Shown one piece after another: positions 45,585 through 55,940 of a stretch of DNA of 64,000 bases. The number at the start of each line of letters is the position of its first letter. The first letter of the stretch is position 1. A program made the translations under genes and the position numbers. The notes beneath the pieces were generated by a model. That model saw nothing but the letters and a program-made list of their open reading frames with translations, was not told where the DNA came from and searched no databases. Origin of the DNA: Rhyacophila brunnea (taxonomy: Eukaryota > Arthropoda > Insecta > Trichoptera > Rhyacophilidae); contig JAGYXB010000366.1 in assembly GCA_022495005.1 (NCBI GenBank), positions 62,001 through 126,000 on the forward strand. The letters run 5' to 3'.

Positions 45585-45592
45585 ACCGATCC

Positions 45593-46285
45593 TATTCATC
45601 GCATGACGTGCTTACTCCAACGGGACGCACGTCAGCGAAATCTCGAAAGCCTCCAGTTTCCTTATGGTCCGTTCTTTTAACGTCCAGGCTTCGAAGTCGT
45701 ACCGTTAATAAAATTCACCAAATTTAGGTAAGTTCTCAATCTTAACAGATGGACCCTAGTAACATAATATATAATTCCATTTAATATTAAAATTAACTTT
45801 GAAAAAATACTCCCAAAGAGGAAGCTGGTTAGAAAAAAACAACATGGCCGGCTCGCTCTGTTTATGGCAACGAATTTCAACGAAGGATAAACAAATCGTC
45901 AATATGTCAACGCGTCTCTCGCGGGTAAATGTTTTACTATAAGGATTGCCTCTGTTATTTATAGCCATTGAAATAATTAATATTATTTTTCAACACCACA
46001 TCATTTTGAAAATACCTAATAGGTATTATATAATAATTTATGCAGTATGCTAACCTACGATTTTATTATTTTCTATGGCCTAGCTAGGCTTTTGAACAAA
46101 GTTGTTCAAATCTTCAATAGTTAGTAGAAATAGCTGTAAGATTTAATATTGGTTGCCAATGTCCCAATGTCGCCCTTGTTGCCAATGTTGCAAATGAAAT
46201 TCTGATGATTATTAAATTATCTGAATAAATAGAGTAGGTGCTGTCTACCAGTGGCAAATACAAATAAATATGACTGACAAAGTTT
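45593..46285. other. Intergenic DNA, nothing recognised
   Basis: Two overlapping minus-strand frames of 67 and 70 codons (45677-45968) overlap each other in different frames and resemble no known protein. Nothing else identified. Confidence 0.4.
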
Positions 46286-47267
46286 AGTCGGTAGCGAAAA
46301 ATGAATAGTGGACATTACTTAAACATATTAGTCATACGTAATTGTTTTTATTAAACTAAGACAATTTACAATTAGCGTTCGTTAGTTTTTAAAACTAGTT
46401 AGTTAGTTTTATGGACGCTAAACCAAGAGATGTCTCGGAGACTTGAAGCTTTCGAGATGTGGCTGTATAGACGCACCTCAAAATTCCTTGGACTGACCGG
46501 GTGACAAATGTTGAAGTTCTCAATCGAATGGGGAAGGACCGTACGTAGTATCAAAACCAGGACACTACAGTACCTCGGCTACATTTTGAGAGGACAAAAA
46601 TACAGCATTCCCCAACTTGTCATCCAAGGAAAGATCAATGGGAAGCGTAGCAGAGGATGGCGCCGCATTTCGTGGCTTAAGAACCTCCGTGATTGGTACG
46701 AGTGCAGCTCCACTGAACTGTTCCGGGTATCAGACGACAAAGATAAGATCGCCTTGATGGTGGCCGACCTCCGCTAGGGGATGGCACAATAAGAAGAAGT
46801 TTTTAAAAATCAATTAAACCCTATCTAAACCAAACTATAATAGTTTTGGTATATTTTGGGCGATAGGTACGACAAAATTGTGCACACTTTTTCATTCATA
46901 CTTAGATATTTGTTTTCGTTGGATTAGGAATACAATATATTTTTTATATTGTTTATTTTTCTTAAATTCTATCAGCCCTGCCTAAACCAAGCTGTAAAAG
47001 ATAAATAATAGTATTCTATCTATAATATACCCAAATTATTTAATTGCATAACTTTAGATATTTTATAGATACATAGGTATTGTCTGATTATTATTTATTA
47101 TGGCTTGGCTTTCGCAGGGTTTAATTGAATTTTAAAAACTAACCAACACCATAATATGTAAATGATTGTAGTCTTGTTTCAATGAAAACAAATACGTATA
47201 ACTGACAAAGTTTAGTGTGCACTATTTATGACGGATCTTAAGAGCCTACCTACACCCTTCGGCACTG
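46286..47267. mobile_element. Family D foldback MITE with nested LINE 3' end
   Basis: Starts imperfectly around GGTAGCGAAAAATGAATAG and ends CTACACCCTTCGGCACTG. The left outer block is diverged; the middle has the usual arms. A LINE 3' fragment (46395-46797) is inserted in the left arm. Confidence 0.78.
46395..46797 (+). pseudogene. RTE-like LINE 3' end, 11-bp TSD
   Basis: Encodes the LINE C-terminus: LEAFEMWLYRRTSKFLGLTG, one stop, then WGRTVRSIKTRTLQYLGYIL, KRSRGWRRISWLKNLRDWY and a terminal ALMVADLR. The stop in between and the lack of RT make it inactive. The 3' end is gggatggcacaataagaagaag. It is flanked by agtttttaaaa at 46384-46394 and 46798-46808, a direct product of target-primed insertion into the family D element. 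Confidence 0.88.
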
Positions 47268-47297
47268 GTATTTAGGTACATACATAACTAATTATAA

Positions 47298-47747
47298 CAG
47301 TAACGTCCCGTGGGGGTAGGCAGATTAAGCGTCGCTTGGGGGCGGCAGTTACTCGAAGGGCGGCAAATCGAGAAGAATCATTTGGTATATATAGAAATAG
47401 GTAAAATTATTTGCTTTACGTCATGTTGTACAATAATTAATAGTTTAGTAAAATGGTGTGAAAATAATAAATCTGTGTATTGCTAAATGGTACAAACCAA
47501 ATGTGTCAGATATATCAACCAAATAGAACCTCAGACTCTGGTAAATTCGCTTTTTATATCTAAATTTAATTATGTATGTTTTAGTGGTATGTGTATATTT
47601 TGTTAGTAGTTATGTATCCATACAACATACAGCACATTTCTTAGATATTGGAGACATGAAAGGATAATAAAAAATACTGTAAGTATAAAAAATGGGGTGG
47701 CGTTTTGGTGCTACCTAGGGGCGGTATTTTGTCTAGGGACGTCACTG
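47298..47747. mobile_element. Family C MITE, perfect TSD
   Basis: A 450-bp copy beginning CAGTAACGTCCCGTGGG and ending CTAGGGACGTCACTG. Bounded by aattataa on both sides (47290-47297 and 47748-47755). Confidence 0.92.
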
Positions 47748-47755
47748 AATTATAA

Positions 47756-48669
47756 ACCTGACAATTTTAAAGAAAAATGATAGGGATTAGGCAGTTTTCC
47801 TAGGGATGTCACTGGCTTGAATGATCTAAGTATGTATTTCCTACATTTTAGTCATGGAAAGTGGAAAGGACAATAATTAACCTTTTAAATAGATTTAGAT
47901 AGTATTTACCTACATTGAAGCAGATCATTGCCGACTCAAGTAGAAAGCCAATATATTCACAACGACTGGTCCTACTTTTTCCGCCTCTCCCGTTGTTATC
48001 TATGGATGACCTGTCATTGCCTGTCATTATTCTAGAGAGTGCTCATACTGACGCGTCTGTCATGTTCACACAGGGAATGGTTTGATTTGGATAGATGAGT
48101 TACATGATAAATAATACACTAGCATTAACACACCTTCTACAAATGTAATGCATAGATCATTGCTACATATTTTTTGGAAATCGATATTACCACCGGTTTT
48201 TGTGTGAATGACTAGTCTGACTTTGACAGCTGACGAATAACAGGAATGTATATTATTTAAGTATAATTAATAACACTGGTAGTTAATACCTATATTTGAT
48301 TTGAGAATTTTTTATAATTCAATTTGAAACGAGAAAGGGTGAATCAATATGTCAAGTAATCTGGGATCTGATTTTGACAGCTGAAAAGTGGACCACTCGT
48401 TGCTTGTGCAAAAAGTTATGCTCAGGCTTTATTAATCTAAAGATGGCGGTGAGCAGATCCATTCACAAACGATCTGTTAATGACATGGGACAATCTCATC
48501 CCGAAGCGTTGTCATTTATCTTTTATTTGATTCCTTTGACGAAATTTTACTGCGAAGCTAAAAATAAATTATTTTTATGGCTTACAAAGAAGACTGCTTA
48601 GGTACAAAGCAACATTGTAATCGACCGTTGCGCAATTTTATTATCACTCGAGGGCGTACTCTTGTATGC
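47756..48669. other. Intergenic DNA, nothing certain
   Basis: A short string at 47795-47815 (cctagggatgtcactgg) may be a remnant family C end. The plus-strand frames 48374-48601 and 48577-48813 are not recognised. Otherwise no feature. Confidence 0.45.
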
Positions 48670-49078
48670 GTCTACAGCAGTGGTTCTCACGTGAAATTTA
48701 ACTGTGGCCGCACAATTGACATTGACAGTTCTAGGGAAACGTCTGGTGGCCGCACCAAATTACACTTGTGTACGGTAACCGGACAAAACAGAACACATGA
48801 CAAAACAGAATAGCCAGGGGAAAATGAACCATTAATTTTAGTGTAATCTATTTAGGTTAGGTCATTATTTCGTTGTACCTAGTCACCCAATCATTTTGAA
48901 CATAAATTATATTGATTAAGATGAGATATCCTAAGCTTGCCGGCAACAACGAGTTAAGTCCCGATTATTTGAGGCTTTCTAGCGATGAATGCAGAAATTA
49001 GGTACCTATATAATTTGAGTTATTATGGCGTATTGAAAATCTGTGCTATTAAAAATCTATCAACATAATAGAGATAGG

Positions 49079-49454
49079 CATGGCCCCCACATCCTGAAGC
49101 GGGCTCTTAGGCCAGGATCATTGTCGGGCTCCCCAACCTATCGCTAGGCTCTACAGAAACGTTTCCCAAATGGTATTCCAGGTAAAATTAAGGGTATTCA
49201 GTGTGTCTTTAACGATTTTTTGTATTTTTCAATAAATTCATTTGTGTTATGAAGTTTTTGAATATCGACACAGTATTCAAAATCCGCATCACACAATCTC
49301 ATATTTTAAAATGGTGGCGAATTTTTTACCATTAGAGCAAATTTGTGATGTGTGTTTATCTCACTTATTATGTAGGCGCGCCACGCGGGGGCTCCCCAGA
49401 ACCCGGGCCCCCAGGCTAGAGCCCTGTCAGCCCCCCCCCCCCCTTTGTGGGGGA
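49079..49454. mobile_element. Family A MITE nested in a hAT element
   Basis: Starts CATGGCCCCCACATCCTG and ends CCCCCTTTGTGGGGGAC, so the last bases are diverged. About 376 bp. Contains the tcgctaggctctacag, tttgtgatgtgtgtttatctc and CCCGGGCCCCCAGGCTAGAG blocks shared with the other copies. Confidence 0.85.
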
Positions 49455-49646
49455 CAATTTTATTTTTGACAGAATTTGTGACAGAATTTATGTTTTTCCT
49501 GAAAGGTCATAGTTATATTTATCGTTGTTCTGTTTTGTCATGTTCTGTCTTGTCACTGTTTTGTTTTGTCATGGAACCGATTAAAAAAAAAGTAAATTTT
49601 ATTTACTAAAAAAATAGATCAATTTAATATTCAAAGATAAGTCCAT

Positions 49647-49973
49647 TTAATAAAAGACATTTGAGCATTTTAGTACATATCTATCTAAAAATAATGCAAA
49701 TGGACATTCCTCAATAAGTACTCTTTTTTCCAATGCGAGCCGCATGACTGCGTCTAAGTTTACATCTGTCAACTGGCTTCGATATTTGTTTTTTATGAAG
49801 TGCATTACACTGAATGATCTTTCACAGTATACAGTAGTAGGAAAAACCCACAATATTAATAAAGCAATTGTTTCTAATTCTTTGAAATGACTTGGTTCTT
49901 GGTCAACGTATAACTTCAACGAAAATTTTTCTACCGTGGTATTATTAAAATGGTTTTTTAAGTACTTGGTCAT
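49647..49973 (-). pseudogene. hAT transposase C-terminal fragment
   Basis: A 108-codon frame encoding the hAT dimerisation domain: ELETIALLILWVFPTTVYCE, RSFSVMHFIKNKYRSQLTD, then LDAVMRLALE. The type resembles the transposase-derived GTF2IRD2/FAM200 group. The catalytic part is absent: upstream sequence within the element has no matching frame, and the element is too short for a full transposase. Could only act, if at all, as a truncated dimerisation module. Confidence 0.82.
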
Positions 49974-50283
49974 GACTCATTTTCTATAACGCATATTTAA
50001 CGTTGGCCCAGTTTATTAAATTAAATACTGAAAATTATGTTAATCTCGTTTGTAGTCCTATGAAATTTTCATTTGTCATCATTTGAGCATGGAAAGAAAT
50101 TTAAGACAAGTCATGTGTATTCAACCAATTTCATAATTTTTTTAAATAAGTACAATTTTTGGGATTTTATTCTGTTAAGTGTAAAGCGCTGGTGGCCGCA
50201 GCAAAATCCTCTGGTGGCCGCACGTGAGAACCACTGATCTAGAGTGGTGAAACCATTGTATGTATATATAAATATATCACAAT

Positions 50284-50905
50284 CATGGCCCCCACATCCT
50301 GAAGCGGGCCCCCTACCTATCGCTAAGGTTAAGGGCAGTCTGATGACCTCAATGACATTAATAATATGGACGAATCATCTGGAAAAAAATGACACTCACT
50401 TTTTTGTCGGGTCTGCCGAATGGCATAATCTGTTCTAATGCCATTACAATAAATGTGATATTGCTATAAATTCCCGATGTTTTTTGTCAGGTCTGCCGAA
50501 TGGTTCGGTTCGAACGGGTTCGCTCAAATGAACATTGACACTGGAAATACTGTTCTCACGCCATTACAATAAAGGTGATATTGCTATAAATTCCCGATGC
50601 GTGATATCGCATAATGGAAATTGCGTGACGTCTACCTACATTATGTGCAAATGTCGCTATGCGCCAATTTACTTGCTAGCTACTGTACTGAGTGCGTTGT
50701 CCATTAATAATCTCATTGATTGTAGGTATATATAAATATATCACAATCATGGTCCCCACATCTTGAAGCGGCCCCCCTACCTATCGCTAAGGTTAAGGGC
50801 AGTCTGATGTCCTACACTAATGTGTTCTGTGTATAATTAGGAGATTTTTAGTATTTTTAAATAAATCCGTTTGAATTATTCAGTCGTCGGCACTTGGCAT
50901 CACGG
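50284..50905. repeat. Duplicated family A ends plus family I repeat
   Basis: Two truncated family A starts (50284-50345 and 50748-50905) are each preceded by the same atataaatatatcacaat, and share gctaaggttaagggcagtct, so this is a local duplication and not two independent insertions. Between them is family I sequence (50348-50735), which itself contains duplicated blocks (gtcgggtctgccgaatgg twice, attgctataaattcccgatg twice). Confidence 0.75.
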
Positions 50906-51260
50906 GCGAAGGGTAGAGGTAGGCTATGAAGATCCGACATAAATAGTACACATTAACTTTATCAGACAAACATATTGTGTTTACATTTAATTAATTTTAC
51001 AATATGCAAATAGTATTAGGTAGTAAGTTTTTTAAATTAATAAACCCTGCATACAAGCTATTATTAGATAGGTAATAGTAAAAGAAAGTTGTAGGTATAT
51101 CTATAAAATATCCAAAATTTTGCCATTAAATTTTTGTAGTTTTAGATGTTTTATAAATAGATACATATTTTTTATCTCTTATGGTTTGAACATACCTACA
51201 TAACTTAAAAATACCTCAGATTACCCACTAGAAAAAAATCATATTTGAGAAAAATACAAA

Positions 51261-51337
51261 ACTCGACGGGATTTGAACCCGTACAACCATTGGTGTCGCG
51301 CCAATATGTGCATTAACCAATTATGATACGAGCGTCA
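51261..51337 (-). mobile_element. tRNA-derived SINE head, minus strand
   Basis: The complement reads ttggttaatgcac (A-box side), attggcgcgacaccaat (anticodon-arm-like hairpin) and acgggttcaaatcccgt (perfect T-arm with TTCAAAT loop), ending cgagttt. Acceptor and D stems are imperfect and position 33 is not U, so it is not a functional tRNA. Same family as 51405-52000 and 44890-45135. Confidence 0.72.
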
Positions 51338-51396
51338 TATATAATTACCTATATAATAATGCTTCTTGTATGACCTACTAGTTTAAATTGTCGTAA

Positions 51397-52000
51397 TTAT
51401 ATAGGAGGTCTGTAGCATACCTAATTGGTTAAGGTGATACATCAGTGAAACGGCAAATAACTTTCAACTATAGGCGCGACGAAATTTTGGACTCGCTGCA
51501 ATTCGGAGAGAGAACGTCGAGCTGGAAACACGTCAATTTGTTTCGCGATGGCGACGGGCGTATTAATTCTTAAATCGCGTAAAGATGACTAAAAACGTTA
51601 CCCATTTACTTTAAAAAGAAAACATGTCAATGTATATATTATTATTGTTACTGTTGAACATTAAATGGACGCAAGTTGGATTTATATGACAAATTATATT
51701 TCGTTTGACATGCGTCATTTGCACCCGCGACCCGCAATCCGCGCATCGCCTAGCCACGATCTTTTTAGACCGTGCCTCAGGTGAGGTATAGCCTTAAGCA
51801 CAGATTGGCGCGACAGCAATGGTTATACGGGTTCAAATCCCGTCGAGTTTCGTAGTTTTTTCAAATGTGATTTTTTCCAGTGTATATAATATTATATCTG
51901 AGGTGTTTTCAAGTTATGTATGTTCAATATATAATTATGGAATGTTACATTCTCAAAATCTTGTGAATTATTCATTGAATAAAAGATATGGTTTATTTCT
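51397..52000 (+). mobile_element. tRNA-derived SINE split by a TTAA MITE
   Basis: The A-box part (gtagcatacctaattggtt) lies at about 51412-51430 and the B box (gggttcaaatcccgtcgag) at about 51829-51847. In the reverse copy they are about 35 bases apart; here 361 bp of other DNA lies between. The body after the B box (gaatgttacattctcaaaa, ttgaataaaa) matches 44890-45135. Confidence 0.72.
51433..51793. mobile_element. TTAA-flanked MITE inside a SINE
   Basis: A 361-bp insert bounded by TTAA on each side (51429-51432 and 51794-51797). Its ends are weakly inverted: GGTGATACATCAG and complement GGCTATACCTCAC. A TTAA duplication is the hallmark of piggyBac-type elements; the terminal match is too weak to be certain of the superfamily. 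Interior contains GC-rich gcgatggcgacgggcg. Confidence 0.65.
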
Positions 52001-52140
52001 TATGGTTTGATTTAACAAGGGTTTAATGATGTTTAAAAAACTATCTAACTAACTCCATCTCTAATAAGAATTCTTAATTCAAAGAAAACAAATAAATATG
52101 ACTGAAAAGTGTGCAATATTTTTATCGGATCGGTCATTGC

Positions 52141-52903
52141 TAGGGAATCCAATCCCGAGCCAAAATTCTGATCCCGGGATTTCGGGATTACAATTTGACA
52201 ATCCCGGGATCCCGGGACTTGGGATTGGCATTTTTTTCCATTGTTAATATAAAATTTTTATATTTACAAATAACATTGATAAAATCGGTCAAAAATAAAT
52301 CTAGTATAATTTATACTATTTAAGACATTTATTGTTAATATTTTATACGTTCAATCTTGGAAATACATAAGTTTAATGGAGTAAATAATATTGTAATATA
52401 AATAATAATGTGAATTTAATATGAGATTGCTGTTTCTGATAGTAAAGGTGAATGGGTTAGCGAGATTTAAAATAGTAAAGCAAATCATGGTGTATTTATG
52501 GCCTTTCCGCTTCATAAATCTAATTAGTCAGCCAAATATGAAACTGCCGTAAAACGTATGAGTTCATGGTGGAATTACTTTGTTAATAGTGCGAAGAATT
52601 GTTTTTTTTCCAATCTTTCTCATTTTTATTAATTTATGTGAAAAAATAAAATGAATCGGCAACTTACACATGGGTATAAATCAAACTTCATTCAAACTCA
52701 GTTTATTTCTAATGTAGTTATTTGTTATTAATTATTATTTATTTTATATTTAACTAAGTATATTTCTGTTATATTTTCGTTTTTATTCTATTTTCCATAA
52801 AATTGATAAAAAAATCAATCCCGAAAGTTGCAGGATTATGTTTATCAATCCCGGGATTCATAGGTATCGAAAATAGCTCGGGATCCCGGGATTGGAATCC
52901 CTA
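52141..52903. mobile_element. Family G non-autonomous hAT-like element, copy 2
   Basis: A 763-bp element from TAGGGAATCCAATCCCGAGC to GGATTGGAATCCCTA. The flanks gtcattgc (52133-52140) and gtcatagc (52904-52911) differ at one base. Multiple GATCCCGGGAT motifs lie near both ends. Nested inside family D. Confidence 0.88.
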
Positions 52904-53089
52904 GTCATAGCATGCCTAAACTAGTGTGGTTGGTACAGGCAAGATTTAATTTATTTAAAAAAACTAACCAACACTATCATGTAAATTATTGTCTTATTTT
53001 AATGAAAATATAAGCCTGACAAAGTTTAGTGTACATTATTTATATCGGATCGTAATAGCTTACCTCCACCCTTCACCACTGCAATCTAC

Positions 53090-53520
53090 TACAAACGTCG
53101 TGCAAACATTAAAAGTGCCTACCATAATGATAGGTATTCTAAGTGTTTATATAACTATTGTGAAGAGTTACCACTTGATAAAAATTATTGGCCTTCGGGT
53201 ACCTACAAAAATAGAAGTATGTAGATACAAATTTATGATGTTATTTCAAATACAATGTTTACGTATTCTGCATAATTTATGTAGTATGACCTAAACACTT
53301 GAAAATATTAGGTAGGTACCACCCTACATTATGGTTTATTAGTCAATGACATAATGACGACGGAATTTGTAATTATTGATAATAATTTGTTATTTAAACC
53401 AGGGTTTACTTACATAAAAGGGTCTTGAGCTAATCTGCTAATACATCATAACAGATATTCCAAAACAAAATTATTACATCATAAGTAGATAGATTTAAAA
53501 AAAAATAGTCTTCAAATTTA
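53090..53520. other. AT-rich DNA, nothing recognised
   Basis: About 430 bases with no supported feature; the plus-strand frame 52989-53294 starts in family D and is not convincing. Confidence 0.45.
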
Positions 53521-53524
53521 GTAG

Positions 53525-54170
53525 GAGGAGAGCTATGCCTTCAATGGATCCTATCGCACATGGGCATTGAGGGCAATGAAATTGCAGATGATCTGGCAAA
53601 GAAAGCTGGCCATTCAGGGGTACCATATCAGTGGATACCAGAAAACCTGGACTGGAATGAGGCTATAAAGAAATTGTGCCAAAGTATGTGGATAGATTTT
53701 CACCATAGGGCATCATTAGAAAAGGGGAAATGGAGTAAGTCTATTCTACCATCACCACGATCGGTGCCCTGGTTTGTAGAGTCTTCTTTGACGAGGAATG
53801 AGCTTAAGTTAATACTGAGGCTAAGAACGGGGCACACCATGGGGAAAAGATTTGATGTCCTCATGGGAAGAAGCGAATCGCAACTCTGCAATGAATGTCA
53901 TGTTTTAGGGGACATTGTACTTGTACATATATCACTACAATGCCCTAAATATGAACATCACAGAGTACAGCTGCGAATTGCGGATATCTATGAGAATGTC
54001 GACGAATTGAAGGGTGTCCTGGCGGTGGGTAAGACGGAAGAGCTAGGCAAAATTGTAAAGTTATTTAACAGAATAGGAGTGAGGACCTGATCGACGGATC
54101 CCCTTCTAGAAGAGAAGAGGCGATATGACAGCGTGTCGCAGTCAAAGCCTCGGTAAAATCACAAAAAAAA
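53525..54170 (+). pseudogene. I/Jockey-type LINE 3' end with RNase H tail
   Basis: The frame ending at 54088-54090 opens with the end of an RNase H domain: HMGIEGNEIADDLAKKAG, with the last catalytic Asp. It continues with the usual C-terminal region: SSLTRNELKLILRLRTGH, and a zinc-knuckle-like CNECHVLGDIVLVHISLQCP. The rest of RNase H and the reverse transcriptase are missing, so it is a 5'-truncated insertion. A poly(A)-like run at about 54158-54170 marks the 3' end. Confidence 0.85.
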
Positions 54171-54192
54171 AATAGTAGGCTTATAGATAGAT

Positions 54193-54592
54193 CATGGCCC
54201 CACATCCTGAAGCGGCCCTCCAGGCTAGGATTTTTGCCCCCCCCCCCTACCTATCGCTAAAGATGGCAGTGTGACGCTCTACAGTAGCGTTTTCCAAATG
54301 GTGCATGCGGTAAAATGTGTACCTATATTTAGTGTTTTTTTTTGTATATTTTAATACTTCCATTTGAATTACGGAGTTGTCGAGTATCGATACACAGTAA
54401 AAATTGTATCGTACAACCGCATAATTTAAAATAATATCATTATCGAAGAAAAATACTAATTTGTTACTATTTGAGAGAATTTGTGATGTGTGTTTATATG
54501 ACTTATCTGGTCGACTCGCCACGCCGGGCCCTTCCTGAGCCCGGGCCCCCAGGTAGAGCCCTGTCAACCCCCCCCCCTTTGTGGGGGCCATG
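54193..54592. mobile_element. Family A MITE, perfect 8-bp TSD
   Basis: A 400-bp copy from CATGGCCCCACATCCTG to TTTGTGGGGGCCATG, bounded by agatagat on both sides (54185-54192 and 54593-54600). Probably one of the younger copies. The minus-strand frame 54247-54705 runs through it and into the next element, so it is spurious. Confidence 0.93.
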
Positions 54593-54648
54593 AGATAGAT
54601 ACATAAACTGATAAGACCGAATAAGTACCTCAATATAAAATATTTTTC

Positions 54649-55140
54649 AATTTTTTTTTTACATACCGTGAACATTACAAATTGAAGACGTTCACAACAT
54701 GACATTTAAAAACAAAGGAACAGTGTAAAGAATAAATAAATATAAATGCAGTATCACAAAAACAGTATGAAAAGTAAAGTAAAAGGTAAAAAAATATAAA
54801 TTATAAAGCATGGAAGCACACCAAATGAGCTAAGTGGAACCTATTTTAAGAATAATTTATAAAGCAACGTCCACCTATAAGTACTCATCCTCACGTAGAT
54901 GGAATATATCAACATCCGAAGCGATTTCGTTGAACAGAGTTATTGCTCTTCCAATTGACATCACCAATGGCAAGTTAGTTCTGCTCCTCGGGAAAACAAA
55001 CAACTGATGCTCCCGATTTCTAAGATAGTTATCACTGTTATCAGAGACACACAAGTCAATACCACCAAGAATGGCAGAGTTCTCATTTAATAACAAAATA
55101 CGTGGCCAAATGTTGATATCTTCTAGCATTTAAACTACGG
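54649..55140 (-). pseudogene. Jockey-type LINE 3' fragment, copy 2
   Basis: The minus strand encodes the C-terminal end YLRNREHQLFVFPRSRTNL and PLVMSIGRAITLFNEI (54875-55129), then a 3' untranslated part ending in a poly(A) tail (T-run at 54650-54660 on the plus strand). It matches the 32880-33220 part of the LINE that contains the pogo insertion. Confidence 0.8.
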
Positions 55141-55149
55141 TATTTAAGC

Positions 55150-55225
55150 AAATATGAATAACTACCCTCGATAGCGGCCGATACGCCGGCCGCAGTTTTG
55201 TGAATAGAATAGTTGCGCAGAATAG
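55150..55225. repeat. Family H fragment
   Basis: ctaccctcgatagcggccg at 55165 and gaatagaatagtt match the interior of the family H copy at about 61510-61560 (ctaccctcgatagctgccg, gaatagaatt). Confidence 0.6.
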
Positions 55226-55267
55226 TTAGTTTCTTTGATATTGTTAGGTACAAAAATTATATAGGCA

Positions 55268-55630
55268 TTACCCCACATCTTGAAGCGGGCCCCCTACCTA
55301 TCGCTAAGATTAAACTCAGTGTGACGATCTACGGTTGTGTAATACAAATAGTGTTCAAGGTAACATTTAGGCCTTAGGGTATTTTACCTATAGCGGTTAT
55401 TTAGTATGCTGAATACACCCACTTGAATTGTGGAGTTGTCAAATAAATATCGACTTGAAAATTGCATCACACAAGTACATATTTTGAAATGTTACTATGC
55501 TTGAAGTGAAATAGCGCCGCAGGCGACATTTTTTACTATTAGTGTAGTTTGTGATGTGTGCACATCTCACTTGGCTGGTCGATCCCCGGGCCCTCAGGCT
55601 AGAGCCCTGCCACCCCGCCTTGTGGGAGAC
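55268..55630. mobile_element. Family A MITE, degenerate
   Basis: Lacks the first CATGGCC (begins about cattaccccacatcttgaag) and ends ccttgtgggagact. The intervening blocks (ctacctatcgctaagatta, aatagcgccgcaggcgac, tttgtgatgtgtgcacatctc) are all present. About 360 bp. Confidence 0.8.
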
Positions 55631-55940
55631 TTGGTCATTCCATTTTTAACAATCTGAGCTAGGTAGGCGTAACAAATAATCTAACACATAAAATTATAAA
55701 CATTTTCAGTAAATTATTAGCGACCTCTCTACTTTGTAAAATTTCGATTCTAGCGCTGCCAAGAATAATTATTGTCAGTTAACACCATTAAATAAAATAT
55801 ACAATAATCAATCAAAGTGATCGCATTTCACGATTACAGTTTTAATTTCTTTGATATTGTTAGGTAGGTACAAAAATTATGTATTAGTCAATGACAAATG
55901 TCATTGGTATTAGTAAAGTAAATAGATAGATAGGTAAGTA
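55631..55940. other. AT-rich DNA, nothing recognised
   Basis: About 300 bases. The string ctttgatattgttaggta occurs at both 55232 and 55848, each followed by acaaaaattat, so a short stretch is duplicated on either side of the degenerate family A copy. Confidence 0.45.

Larger units (their letters stand above)
48678..50236 (-). mobile_element. hAT transposon derivative, 8-bp TSD, with nested family A MITE
   Basis: Perfect 16-bp inverted ends CAGTGGTTCTCACGTG and CACGTGAGAACCACTG bound 1559 bp. The flanks gtctacag (48670-48677) and atctagag (50237-50244) agree at 6 of 8 positions, with the T and A at the conserved hAT target positions. Subterminal GGTGGCCGCAC repeats occur at both ends. It keeps the 3' part of a hAT transposase on the minus strand (49647-49973) and contains a family A MITE (49079-49454). 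Confidence 0.9.
50901..53081. mobile_element. Family D foldback MITE inflated by nested elements
   Basis: Left part from about 50901 (CACGGGCGAAGGGTAGAGG, gaagatccgacataaatag) and right part to 53081 (atcggatcgtaatagc, CCTCCACCCTTCACCACTG). The two halves are separated by two SINE copies, a TTAA-flanked MITE and a family G element. The left outer target duplication could not be matched. Confidence 0.72.

Noticed and set aside
48374..48813. Two overlapping plus-strand frames
   Set aside because: The second runs into the hAT terminal repeat at 48678 and neither resembles a known protein.
50284..50905. CRISPR-like array of short repeats
   Set aside because: Repeated blocks are of unequal length and spacing and belong to dispersed transposon families; the DNA is from an animal genome.
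51261..51337. Functional tRNA gene on the minus strand
   Set aside because: T-arm is perfect but acceptor and D stems are imperfect and position 33 is not U; the same sequence recurs as the head of a SINE.
54247..54705. Minus-strand frame of 152 codons
   Set aside because: Spans a family A MITE and the tail of a LINE, so it cannot be a single conserved gene.
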